Positions 5,552 through 13,722 of a stretch of DNA of 27,689 bases are shown here, in pieces (positions within the stretch are counted from its first letter, which is position 1; every line of letters starts with the position of its first letter). The notes under the pieces were generated by a model. That model worked only from the letters and a program-made list of their open reading frames with translations, made no database searches and was not told where the DNA came from. Source of the stretch: a virus. The stretch covers positions 1 through 27,689 of IMG/VR virus record IMGVR_UViG_3300025669_000162; one strand, given 5' to 3'. The translations under genes and the position numbers were made by a program.

Positions 5552-8178
5552 CTTTGCTCTCTGAAAACAAGATCTCTGAGATTGAACATCGGTGTATTTT
5601 TGTTTCTGTTGAAAACATTGTTGCCTACCAAATACCCGTACACTGTTGACGAATAGAGTTGATCCTCGAATGAGATATAGAACGGCGTATTGTTCTCCAC
5701 TTCGTCGAGCATATCTTCATAGCCGACTTTCGTTGTGTTGTTGTAATACTGATCGAGAGGATCAACAGAGAGCAACCACTCTTTGAGCTTCTGCTTCTTG
5801 TTGAAATACGCTGCGCCTGATTGCGTGACCATGACAGTCGAACGGTTCAGCTGCGTTTTGCGATTGAATGAGATCGTGTTCGTCTGCTTCCCTGCTGGCT
5901 CGAAATACTCTCCCGCCCATATTCTACCGAGCTCTGATTTGTCGAGTGTTCTATCGTGCCAGTAGAGTTGGAGGGTTTTATATAGCTTCGGTCCGGTTAC
6001 GGCTACGGAATCGAAATAAATTATCTCACTTATGGCGAATGTCGCATCCATACTAACATCAAGCGACATCCCGGTTGCGTTTGCGCTGAACGTACCATGC
6101 ACCGTTATAATTTCAAACGCATTCTCCAAAGTGCCAGTGGATTGAGCTACTACCGCTTGTGCTGCGCCGGAAATACTTTGCAAAAGCCGAACAATTACAT
6201 CCGTACCCTTCCCTGTCTGCACGGCTGGAGTGTAGACCTTTACTGCGAATATATAACTTTCCCCCGGTAAAAATCCGTGCATATCTGTTGTGTCCGCAGT
6301 ATCGCAAAACCGCCACCTCGCCCCTGTTCCTGCGGCATTGTTTTTTGTCATTTTGATTGCAAGACTTCCTGCCGCTACTTGTGTTGTTGAAAACGTCCCG
6401 GAAGCATTAAATAAACTTGGCGTTATTTCTCCGCGCACCATCGGGGGTGTGAGTTCTTCGAGAGAGATATCGTCAACATAAATATATTCGTTTGCCGCAG
6501 CCGCACTTACGATTGTCAATCTCAATGCAAAACTAGCGATAGTGCTATCTGCCTGAAAAATAATTTGCAAGGTTTCGAACGCATCTTGAGTTGTCGGCAA
6601 CGCATTAGTCGTGACCCATGCCGCAGATACATATTCACGTATTGCGAGCCGCACTTCATTCGCCAACGGACCACCCGATGAAGGAACATACATCTTGCAC
6701 TCTGCCTTATACCATCTTCCTGCCGTGAGTCCTCTAAGATCGGCAACGTCAAGCGCATCGTGCAGATATACATCGACCTGCCCCCCGAACGCCGCTGTTG
6801 TTTTCACTATCTTGAGAGAATACGTCCCTCCGTTTGCTTGAGACGATGATAGCTCCACGGTTGCGTTAGTAGGCGTTATTTGATCTTCACCTCGAATAAC
6901 CGGAAAGGCGACTTCTTCAATCTCGATGTTGTCAGTATAAAAGAATTCCGTATCGGCTGCCGTTCCGGTAGCGAACACCCCCAAGCGAAACCCTGTTGCT
7001 GTTGAAGGCAACGTGAGCCAGTATTCGATAGTTTTCCATATGTCCAGTACTGAGGGGCTTCGCCTGATGTCTACCCATGCCCCGCTGTTGTAATATTGAA
7101 TAGCAATATCCGCTTCCCCTACAGCCATTCCGCTTGCAGTAGTGACAAGAATATCCATGGAAAGTTTATATATTCGACCTGGAATCATCCCATGTAAATT
7201 TGTTGTCCCGGTATCGTCTGCGAGATACACTGTTGAAGCAGTCCCTGACGCAATCGCTTTCGTATGCTTAAAACTGTACGTGCCACCGTTGCTTTCTTCT
7301 GCCGATCTTACCCATGTACAATTATCAATAGTTGCCGAAAGTTCGTTCTTCATCGCGGGGGTAGTTGCAGATTCGCAATCGCCCCTATCTATCATATCTC
7401 GCCAAGCATTCCCGCCTTCACAGTCTCCGTTGTCTATGAACTCTGTCGGCACACCTTCGCAGTCTCCACCTATGATAATCTCCGGTGCCGAGGGTTCGAG
7501 AGAGATCAAGCCCGATGTGATAGTGACCGTTGTACTCAACGCGATCCCTTCTTCGAGATTATACGGTCCGCTGAATAAGCCTGATTGTGTCGCTCCTCTC
7601 AATATCATCGTACCTGTCTCTGTCAGATTGTGGTTGTCAACGATGAACGCTGAGACTGTCTGAGTCGCTGAAAGATCGATATTGATTTCGTGCTCGTTGC
7701 CGAGAACCGCGACTGTCGATGTATAGATTCTGTCCGCGGAGTTGTACCCTGTCGCGTGATCGAATCCAAGCAGAACGGCAATTGTGTCGTCTTTGGTGTC
7801 GGGATCGTCGAACGATAATCTGAGAAACCCGTCACTGGTTGACGAACGCTTGATCGTGAATTTGCTTCCCGCATACGAGCAGTAGTGATCGGTGTAATCC
7901 CCGGTAGCATTCAAGCCCGATTGAATCTTCGCTGCGAGAGTTGCCCCGGTATAAGTCGCAGAGGGAATTGCATACGAGAGAGCATCTGCTGATTTCGAAT
8001 TGTGAAAAGGTAACAGATTATTCCGCGCATTGACTACGAAATCGTCCTCTGTTCGCCAGATCTTAGACTTGATTCCGTTCTGTATATTTGTGGCCGGTAG
8101 AGTTGTTAGCTGTGAACTGAACACCGAGACTGTGCCGCCGTCAACCGCATTATGATACTTGAAGTGAATTATACTCAT
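5548..8178 (-). CDS. Large distal tail protein with three internal jelly-roll modules
   Basis: 876 residues, ATGA-coupled to the tape measure gene. The place directly after the tape measure is that of the distal tail (Dit) protein. The N-terminal ~225 residues and C-terminal ~145 residues (from KLYKTLQLYWHD) look like the two halves of a tail protein. Between them lie three repeated beta modules at about 233-423, 427-577 and 580-728. Each has a G(G/S)x(Y/L)(S/A)xK strand (NGGTYSFK, NGGTYSLK, AAGSLAIK), a turn of the type hGhhxGxxY (MIPGRIYK, LTAGRWYK, FLPGESYI), and an end like FYTDNIEIEE, IYVDDISLEE or IYFDSVAV. This pattern is that of carbohydrate-binding jelly rolls (CBM_4_9-like). Three GDCE motifs (238-241, 251-254, 266-269) precede or open the first module. 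A glycan-binding, host-attachment role is likely but not proven. Confidence 0.7.
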   Translation of the reverse strand: MSIIHFKYHNAVDGGTVSVFSSQLTTLPATNIQNGIKSKIWRTEDDFVVNARNNLLPFHNSKSADALSYAIPSATYTGATLAAKIQSGLNATGDYTDHYCSYAGSKFTIKRSSTSDGFLRLSFDDPDTKDDTIAVLLGFDHATGYNSADRIYTSTVAVLGNEHEINIDLSATQTVSAFIVDNHNLTETGTMILRGATQSGLFSGPYNLEEGIALSTTVTITSGLISLEPSAPEIIIGGDCEGVPTEFIDNGDCEGGNAWRDMIDRGDCESATTPAMKNELSATIDNCTWVRSAEESNGGTYSFKHTKAIASGTASTVYLADDTGTTNLHGMIPGRIYKLSMDILVTTASGMAVGEADIAIQYYNSGAWVDIRRSPSVLDIWKTIEYWLTLPSTATGFRLGVFATGTAADTEFFYTDNIEIEEVAFPVIRGEDQITPTNATVELSSSQANGGTYSLKIVKTTAAFGGQVDVYLHDALDVADLRGLTAGRWYKAECKMYVPSSGGPLANEVRLAIREYVSAAWVTTNALPTTQDAFETLQIIFQADSTIASFALRLTIVSAAAANEYIYVDDISLEELTPPMVRGEITPSLFNASGTFSTTQVAAGSLAIKMTKNNAAGTGARWRFCDTADTTDMHGFLPGESYIFAVKVYTPAVQTGKGTDVIVRLLQSISGAAQAVVAQSTGTLENAFEIITVHGTFSANATGMSLDVSMDATFAISEIIYFDSVAVTGPKLYKTLQLYWHDRTLDKSELGRIWAGEYFEPAGKQTNTISFNRKTQLNRSTVMVTQSGAAYFNKKQKLKEWLLSVDPLDQYYNNTTKVGYEDMLDEVENNTPFYISFEDQLYSSTVYGYLVGNNVFNRNKNTPMFNLRDLVFREQR
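5995..7482 (-). repeat. Three tandem jelly-roll coding repeats inside the distal tail gene
   Basis: The repeats are at protein level; DNA identity between copies looks low. Copy one runs about 7482-6910, copy two 6900-6448, copy three 6441-5995, each 150-190 codons. They share the strand around NGGTYS(F/L)K, the turn before a YK/YI strand, and the closing strand ending in (D)(N/D/S). Diverged tandem copies point to old duplications kept by selection, as in carbohydrate-binding arrays that gain avidity. Confidence 0.6.
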
Positions 8179-10814
8179 ACGTCCGCCCTTATCGCTTGCG
8201 GGTTGATTGCCAGGCGACCTTCATTCGCTGCGCTTTCAACGAAGTCAACCGTGATCTGTCCGACGATCTGCCCGTCAAGCATAACGGGTGCCGCTACGGC
8301 TTCGATGTTTGCGGTGATTGACCGCCCTTCGTTGATAGCTTCGAGTAGTCCGGCGTTCTGACTTGCTTGACCTTCGTTGACAATGAACTCACCTGCTGAT
8401 GCTCGTATCGTGTTCTGATCGACTCCTGATTTCCCGCCGACCCATCCACCTTCCGCGAATGTAGGAAGAGGTGCAGTTCCAACGGCGATACCTTGTATTA
8501 AGCCTATACCAGCAGCAGCTACCGAAAGAGCGATACCAGCGACACCACCCGGAGACGCGAGAAACCCGATGATCGCTTGAGCTGTTTTCAGAGCAATATC
8601 GAAAATAGCGAATGCTTTGTTCGCCTTTGCTTCCTTTATTTTGATAGCGAGTATTTCATCTGACTTCTCTTTTTCGATTCTCTTCGTCGCCTCTGCGTCC
8701 CCTTCTGCTGCTTCAAGACGATCTTTGTATTTTTCGTTGATCTCGCTGATTTCTTTATTCGCGTTTGCCGTGAGTAGCTTTGACACCGAATTGGCAAGCC
8801 CCGCGACCATATTCCATGCGCTTTGGATGATCTTTTTCTTTCGATCTTCTGCAACTTTCGTCGCTGCAATGTCTGCCTGTCGATCAGCTTCTTTGCTATC
8901 AGCGACTAATTGATCGATAGCTATGAGATCCGTTGCCAGCTGTGCTGCTTGTTCGAGTCTGGTTTCATCTGCTGCGAGTTGATATTCCTCATTTGTAGCC
9001 AGTATTGCGAGAGCTTTCTCTTCCGCTTCTGCGTTCATTTCTTGAATCATTTCGTTCGTGGCGATAGCTGCTTCGAGTCTTCTCTCTTCCGCTGCGATCT
9101 GTATGTCGGCGATCTCTTTTGCAGTCAAGCCAAGAGCTTTCAACCGCTCGATCAGACTTTGAATAGTTTTGTCTGTGACTTCAAACGGTTCGTCGATTTC
9201 TTCTGAACTCAAACTGAGCAACGTCTCAAGAGCTTCCTCGAGGATTTTCTTTTGCTCTGCGACAGCATCGAACGATTCACCCGTTGCTTCTGCGAGTTCG
9301 ACTTGCTTCTGAATCAGAATATTTTCGTTTGCGATAGTAGCTTCGATCTCTTCGTTCCAGCTCTGCCACGTTCTCGCAATGGTCGCCGTTCCTTCATTAC
9401 CGTCGAGAGTCACGCCTTCGAGAAGCTCGAACTTCCCAATAGTTTCGTCGAGTATTCCAAGAGACTTCTGCAGTAGTTCGATTCTCTGTTCGTGAATCGG
9501 AATCGCTTTCTTCTGAGCTGCGATTTCTGCTTCTGTCATCCCAACGAGAAAGCCTCTTTCGTCGATGTATGAAGCTTGATCTTTCGCTGCTCGTTCTGCG
9601 AACGCGAGACTGTCAAGTTCCATTTCGAGTTGCATTTCTCGTTCAGCTCTCATCGTTTCGAGTTTATAGATTCGCTGCGCTGTTTCTAAGTTGAGAGCAT
9701 TCGCGACTCGATTGATCCCGATTACTGTTCCCTTGATTATCTCGTTATTCTCGTTTGCGAGAGCGATATTATCTTTCTGAACCCCTTTCCATTTGATGTA
9801 TTGAATGACGAACGCACCCAACGCGACGACCCCTGCAGCTATTAAGCCCCCGGGAGACATAAGCGTTTTGAATAGCGGTATCAATACTCGAACTGCCTGT
9901 CCCATTTTCCCCATTGCCAAGAGAGCGGGTCCGAGAGCTGCTGCGAGAGCTGCGACCTTGAGAATCAGTTTCTTCGTTCCATCATCGAGTGACATAAACT
10001 TCGCGACCATATCTTTCACTTTCGTCGCTGCGTCTTTGATCAATGGAATCAGAAATTGTCCAAGCTCGACAGCGAGATCTTTGATATCGTTTTTCGTGTC
10101 TCGAATGATGTTCGCTGCGCTGTCCTGAGTTCTCGCGTAATCCCCGACAGCATTCTTGCTTTGATCTGTCGCCATTTTCAGAGCTGTGAGTGCTTTCGCT
10201 TGCAGCAGACTCGCGCCCTCTGCGTCCATGTAATGTTCGACAAGCTCTTTGTATTCGTCTGAGTCTTGTCTGATTACTACACCGAGAGCTTTCGCCTGTT
10301 CTGATTCTCCGAGCATCGCTTTCGTAAGAGCTTTACTTGCGCCCTCTGCGCCACCTGAGAAGTTCGTGAACGATGCAAGATCAGCTGCGAGTTCGTTCAC
10401 TGCGAGAGATAGATCGAGAGCTGAGTCTTGAGTGAACCCGAACCCTGTCAGCAGATCTCCCGTATCTCCGAGCAGCTGTTGAGCTTGCGTCTGTGCGAAC
10501 CCGAACCCCTCGACGAGTCTGTCTGTCGCTGCTGTTGCACGTTCACCGATACTGCTGAAAACGACCTCGAACTTTTGCGCTGTCTCTTCTGCGTCGATTG
10601 CAGTCTTCGCCATAGCTGCGCCGATTGCGAGAATGGGAGCAGTAATGAACAGCGTCATTTTCTTTCCCGTCTTGGCGAGAGAGTCTGCCATGTCGCTGAA
10701 TTTCTTCTGAATCGTCTTTGTCGATTTGGTCGTCTTCTTTACTGCATCATCCAAACCTTTGTTGAAATCAGCGTCATCGAGTTTCAAAAATGCTCTGAGT
10801 GTTCCTACTGTCAT
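8175..10814 (-). CDS. Tape measure protein
   Basis: 879 residues, the joint longest gene with its neighbour, ATGA-coupled to the chaperone extension frame and to the distal tail gene. The N-terminus (VGTLRAFLKLDDADFNKGLDDAVKKTTKSTKTI) is the usual start of siphovirus tape measures. Hydrophobic stretches occur near 53-70 (LFITAPILAIGAAMA), 275-345 and near the C-terminus (about 760-800). Long Ala/Glu/Lys-rich coiled coils fill 385-750. The protein sets tail length and leaves through the tube at DNA entry. At about 0.15 nm per residue it predicts a tail near 130 nm, a rough estimate from the general rule. No lysozyme or peptidase motif is visible. Confidence 0.9.
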   Translation of the reverse strand: MTVGTLRAFLKLDDADFNKGLDDAVKKTTKSTKTIQKKFSDMADSLAKTGKKMTLFITAPILAIGAAMAKTAIDAEETAQKFEVVFSSIGERATAATDRLVEGFGFAQTQAQQLLGDTGDLLTGFGFTQDSALDLSLAVNELAADLASFTNFSGGAEGASKALTKAMLGESEQAKALGVVIRQDSDEYKELVEHYMDAEGASLLQAKALTALKMATDQSKNAVGDYARTQDSAANIIRDTKNDIKDLAVELGQFLIPLIKDAATKVKDMVAKFMSLDDGTKKLILKVAALAAALGPALLAMGKMGQAVRVLIPLFKTLMSPGGLIAAGVVALGAFVIQYIKWKGVQKDNIALANENNEIIKGTVIGINRVANALNLETAQRIYKLETMRAEREMQLEMELDSLAFAERAAKDQASYIDERGFLVGMTEAEIAAQKKAIPIHEQRIELLQKSLGILDETIGKFELLEGVTLDGNEGTATIARTWQSWNEEIEATIANENILIQKQVELAEATGESFDAVAEQKKILEEALETLLSLSSEEIDEPFEVTDKTIQSLIERLKALGLTAKEIADIQIAAEERRLEAAIATNEMIQEMNAEAEEKALAILATNEEYQLAADETRLEQAAQLATDLIAIDQLVADSKEADRQADIAATKVAEDRKKKIIQSAWNMVAGLANSVSKLLTANANKEISEINEKYKDRLEAAEGDAEATKRIEKEKSDEILAIKIKEAKANKAFAIFDIALKTAQAIIGFLASPGGVAGIALSVAAAGIGLIQGIAVGTAPLPTFAEGGWVGGKSGVDQNTIRASAGEFIVNEGQASQNAGLLEAINEGRSITANIEAVAAPVMLDGQIVGQITVDFVESAANEGRLAINPQAIRADV

Positions 10815-11164
10815 GGTAGCCAGCCCAACCCTTTGAGTTGATCGAGTAGCTGATCGCTGCTTTGTTTCTTCGCTTGAAACTTTATTCCAGTATAGTGTGA
10901 GATCATCATTTCTATCCGATCAATCTTGACTGAGCCGGGGGGTGTTTTTTCCCATTTCGAAACGAGCAGATTCAACTCTCGCCACGATAACTCATCTTGA
11001 ATAGTCCCGACTGTGTAACCGGGGTACGCCATCATAATAATATGATAGGCATCCCACTCGTCTAATTGACTCCCGGCTCCGGTGTCGTTTCCGGAATTGT
11101 GAAGTCGTCTGGTATCGTCTTCATCAGGTTCTTGAGTCGGGATGTGAAAAAAGGGAGCAGCCAT
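10811..11164 (-). CDS. Downstream frame of the tail assembly chaperone (gpT-like), read by -1 frameshift
   Basis: This frame is -1 relative to the chaperone at 11062-11541 and ends in the tape measure start (ATGA). An ATG exists at 11164 but lacks a good ribosome site. The frame is open further upstream, to about 11239, but that part is likely a shadow. In lambda and many siphoviruses the first chaperone (G) is extended by a rare -1 shift into T to make GT, which recruits the tape measure. Slipping at 11146-11155 would join residue 132 of the first protein to HIPTQEPDEDD and give a 243-residue fusion. The extension ends with a helical region (LLVSKWEKTPPGSVKIDRIEMM) that looks like real protein. 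Confidence is high for coding, moderate for the exact slip point. Confidence 0.75.
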   Translation of the reverse strand: MAAPFFHIPTQEPDEDDTRRLHNSGNDTGAGSQLDEWDAYHIIMMAYPGYTVGTIQDELSWRELNLLVSKWEKTPPGSVKIDRIEMMISHYTGIKFQAKKQSSDQLLDQLKGLGWLP

Positions 11165-11541
11165 GCCATTTGATTCTGTTCTGCGAGAGCTTTCACGATA
11201 TTGATCATGAGCCTGATCGAGAGAGCCTCTTTGAGCCACTCAAGTTCCGGGGGTTCATAATCGTCATTCTTATATTCGAAAACAAAATCAAAAAGACGTT
11301 TCACGATTGTGAACGTCTGCTCTGAATACTGAATGACCATCGCTGATAGATCGAGTGTTTCAATCCCCGACTGTGATAGGAGACTGCTCACGTTGTCCAG
11401 TTCCTTCGTCAACAACAGTGCCAGATTCTTTGCTCTTCCTATCGACATTTCGTTCATTTGAAACTTTGTTCCATTCAGCGAAATACTCTGCGCAGACTCG
11501 CTCAATTTTTTCCACACTCCGTTTTCTGAAACCTTTGCCAT
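11062..11541 (-). CDS. Tail assembly chaperone (gpG-like)
   Basis: 159 residues. It starts at the ATG at 11541 with GGAGG about 12 bases upstream; a second ATG at 11460 is possible. It lies just before the tape measure gene and is overlapped by a -1 frame joined through the slippery run at 11146-11155, the defining layout of lambda G/GT-type chaperones. The protein is mostly helical and acidic towards its C-terminus (TIPETTPEPG), also typical. Its first 182 bases overlap, out of frame, the end of the MAF-like gene, which is much more than the usual few bases. Confidence 0.75.
   Translation of the reverse strand: MAKVSENGVWKKLSESAQSISLNGTKFQMNEMSIGRAKNLALLLTKELDNVSSLLSQSGIETLDLSAMVIQYSEQTFTIVKRLFDFVFEYKNDDYEPPELEWLKEALSIRLMINIVKALAEQNQMAWLLPFFTSRLKNLMKTIPDDFTIPETTPEPGVN
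11146..11155 (-). promoter_or_regulatory. Slippery sequence for -1 ribosomal frameshift in the tail chaperone
   Basis: On the minus strand the run CCCTTTTTTC is read as CCT TTT TTC in the zero frame (Pro130, Phe131, Phe132). Two XXXYYYZ heptamers overlap here, CCCTTTT and TTTTTTC, both allowing tandem -1 slippage with full re-pairing. It lies about 28 codons before the chaperone stop and opens directly into the -1 frame that reaches the tape measure gene. Confidence 0.7.
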
Positions 11542-12541
11542 TATTTTCTATTACCTCCGCGAGATTTTCTTTCGGTAACTCAGTAATGATCCCCTCTGAG
11601 CAATCATATATCTGAGCCTGTTCGATTCTGTATACTGCCATGAGCGCGAGTTTATATTCCATCTGCTCTTCTGTTGTCTTAACGCCGTTGTTGGCTATGT
11701 GCAAAACTCTTCCCGCGATCTCGTCTGTCATTCCAAACTTCGGCTCTTGGCTTTCCCATGTGTCGTCTGTCGAGTTATGAGACCACGTTCGGGCTCTGTT
11801 CTGATCGCCGGGGAAACCGAAGTCAACGCCGACGAGAAAGAAAGGACCGAACCCCATAAAGTTTGCGACTTGCAAAATATTATTGACTACGCAACCAGCG
11901 TTGAGAATCGTCGTGCTGATCATCGGGTAGAGAGTGGGATTGACTGCCTCGAATAACTCGCTGCCGAAGATCTGTTTCTTGATCACTTGCACGATCTCTT
12001 CAAGCGTCATTCCATCCTTCATAGATTCAGGCTCGACTTGAGATATATGATTCATGAGATAATAGATTTTCTTGCCAGGCCAATTTTCTATTACGTCTGT
12101 ATCAACGCCCGGGTGAGTGACAAGTGTATCGTCTGCTACGTCATAACCTTCGAGAAACGCTTCCCAATGATGACCGGCGTCATAGTTGAAAATGTAGTCT
12201 GTTCGAATCCCCTCATGCTTGCACAGTCCGACGAGAGTCTCAGACAACATGACCGGAATTTCTGACTTTTTTAATAGTTCGATGTTCTTGTCGAGAGAAG
12301 GTCCCGCGCCCAAGATGATTGCGGGACCCCTCTTGATTCTACCTTTCGGCCAATCTTTGTTCGTGAAGTTCGGCTGATAATCTTTGAGTGCCGATATCTT
12401 CGGCGACCCGGATGCGAATTCGTCAACGATAGTGCGAAGGTTCCATGCTGTCTGATAAACCCAAGTTTGAAACCACGAGCGCATAACGCCCACATTTCTT
12501 TCATTATGTGTCTGAGAAATCCCTTCGCCCTTCTTGATCAT
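11360..12541 (-). CDS. MAF/DUF115-type protein, putative nonulosonate glycosyltransferase
   Basis: 393 residues starting right after the tail tube stop, with GGAGG six bases before the ATG. The core carries the family's glycine motif GPAIILGAGPSLDKNIELLK (about 72-91), a further conserved block around GIRTDYIFNYDAGHHWEAF, and the later block ILQVANFMGFGPFFLVGVDFGF (about 222-245). This is the MAF/MptE-like (DUF115, PF01973) fold. In flagellated bacteria MAF proteins move pseudaminic or legionaminic acid from CMP-sugars to flagellin; MptE-like relatives are pterin pyrophosphokinases. Between tail tube and chaperone, a glycosyltransferase acting on a tail protein is attractive but inferred. The last ~58 residues are hydrophilic and overprint the chaperone gene. 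A cytidylyltransferase at 25686-26435 could supply the donor. Confidence 0.7.
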   Translation of the reverse strand: MIKKGEGISQTHNERNVGVMRSWFQTWVYQTAWNLRTIVDEFASGSPKISALKDYQPNFTNKDWPKGRIKRGPAIILGAGPSLDKNIELLKKSEIPVMLSETLVGLCKHEGIRTDYIFNYDAGHHWEAFLEGYDVADDTLVTHPGVDTDVIENWPGKKIYYLMNHISQVEPESMKDGMTLEEIVQVIKKQIFGSELFEAVNPTLYPMISTTILNAGCVVNNILQVANFMGFGPFFLVGVDFGFPGDQNRARTWSHNSTDDTWESQEPKFGMTDEIAGRVLHIANNGVKTTEEQMEYKLALMAVYRIEQAQIYDCSEGIITELPKENLAEVIENNGKGFRKRSVEKIERVCAEYFAEWNKVSNERNVDRKSKESGTVVDEGTGQREQSPITVGD

Positions 12542-13318
12542 TTACGCCTCCACTCCCCATAGAAATAGCTGTTGAACAGGGTTTCTCGACTCATCTGCTA
12601 ACAGTTTGAATGTCATCGGTACGCCACCGAACTCAGCTGCCATTTGAATGGCAACGTCCGATGCGCCGATCTTTTTTGCTCTCCATGCGTGAAACATGAG
12701 TGCTTTCCCGTTCTCAAGATCATGCACGACTTTCAGCTCTGCTTCGAAATCGACGAGCTTTCCACCCACGTACACTACGTCCGCGGCTGCAGACTGCGTG
12801 TATTGAATATGAACTACGTCATTGTCAGAGATACTCCCACCTGCTTCCCTGGCAATCGTTCCTGCCGAGTTGTCTGAGGTGTAGTCTGTGCTGTCCGTGT
12901 ACTGAGTTTCCCAATCGCTTGAGAAAACCTTCACTGTTCCAGAAGTCCAGCCCGTCCGATCGACAGTCGCATTCGACGTGCCGGACATAAGGTGACTTTC
13001 CATGAATATGAAGCCTGAGAGCGTTACAGTCGCAGTCCGAGCAATCGGATCGACTGTGCTGTTTGAACCCCACTGTGAAGCGGAGTCGTAAACATATTGA
13101 AGTTGAGACGGTTTCAGATCTGCGACAACAACGTCAACTTCGCAAGTTTCGCCGGTTTTCCTCAGAATGATATCTGAGCCTGTGTCTTCGGCTTTCCCTG
13201 CGACTGTATCTTTTGTATATCGAATCGTCGCCATCGACTTAGGTCTCCCGAGTCGAACTGCATTCCAATACAGCTGACAGGGACCGATAGGAACTCTTGA
13301 GGCAGTAGTCTGGCTCAT
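12542..13318 (-). CDS. Major tail (tube) protein
   Basis: 258 residues, ATGA-coupled to the tail terminator gene. Beta-rich, without signal or enzyme motifs. Position (terminator, tube, chaperone, tape measure) and length are right for a siphovirus tube protein. Residues about 118-178 (from TVDRTGWTSGTVKVFS to DNDVVHIQYTQ) form a separable segment with the TDYTSDNSAGTI pattern seen in Ig-like or strand-pair insertions of phage surface proteins. The flanks (SMATIRYTKDTVAGKAEDTGSD and DFEAELKVVHDLENGKALMFHAW) look like the tube fold itself. The insert would project outward, a possible place for decoration. Confidence 0.8.
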   Translation of the reverse strand: MSQTTASRVPIGPCQLYWNAVRLGRPKSMATIRYTKDTVAGKAEDTGSDIILRKTGETCEVDVVVADLKPSQLQYVYDSASQWGSNSTVDPIARTATVTLSGFIFMESHLMSGTSNATVDRTGWTSGTVKVFSSDWETQYTDSTDYTSDNSAGTIAREAGGSISDNDVVHIQYTQSAAADVVYVGGKLVDFEAELKVVHDLENGKALMFHAWRAKKIGASDVAIQMAAEFGGVPMTFKLLADESRNPVQQLFLWGVEA

Positions 13319-13722
13319 ATAGTTTCCCTCCGATAATGTAAATCAAATCGCGCACCCCGGCCATAAGCGTCGAACTCCTCGCTGAACGTCTCCCCGGTTC
13401 TCCCGGCAAAGATCATTCTGAATCCTGTCGCAAACGGTTTCTGGTGCAATAAATAAACAATGCGGTCAAGTATTGTTTCTTGCGAATCATCTTCGGTCCA
13501 TGCAGTGACTATCACTTCACCCACTGTCACCAAAGTTGTCGCGTCGAAAGTCTGATCTGCGAGTCCAGAATCATACACAATCACCACTTCGGGGAATGTG
13601 GGCTTTTCTGGCACTCGTTCTGTAAAGGTCTGAAAAGGAGCTGCAGTCGGCACGTCGAGCAGAGCAAGATACGTTGTGTCTGCGACGAGTCGATCATAGA
13701 CTGCTGTCTTGACTGTGTTCAT
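13315..13722 (-). CDS. Tail terminator / completion protein
   Basis: 135 residues, ATGA-coupled to genes on both sides. It begins MNTVKTAVYDRLVADTTYLALLDV, the usual start of gpU/DUF3168-like tail terminator proteins (a short helix followed by small beta sheets), and includes a PEVVIVYDSG strand and a VYLLHQK helix. In siphoviruses this protein caps the tail tube and joins it to the head. The tail tube gene follows directly. Family from pattern and order, no catalytic residues. Confidence 0.7.
   Translation of the reverse strand: MNTVKTAVYDRLVADTTYLALLDVPTAAPFQTFTERVPEKPTFPEVVIVYDSGLADQTFDATTLVTVGEVIVTAWTEDDSQETILDRIVYLLHQKPFATGFRMIFAGRTGETFSEEFDAYGRGARFDLHYRRETI

Noticed and set aside
7142-7663. 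Long plus-strand ORF of 173 codons
   Set aside because: It mirrors the distal tail gene, whose repeats, coupling and order are convincing. The plus-strand translation has no recognisable pattern. The same applies to the plus-strand ORFs at 17792-18337, 20694-21251 and 21947-22504.
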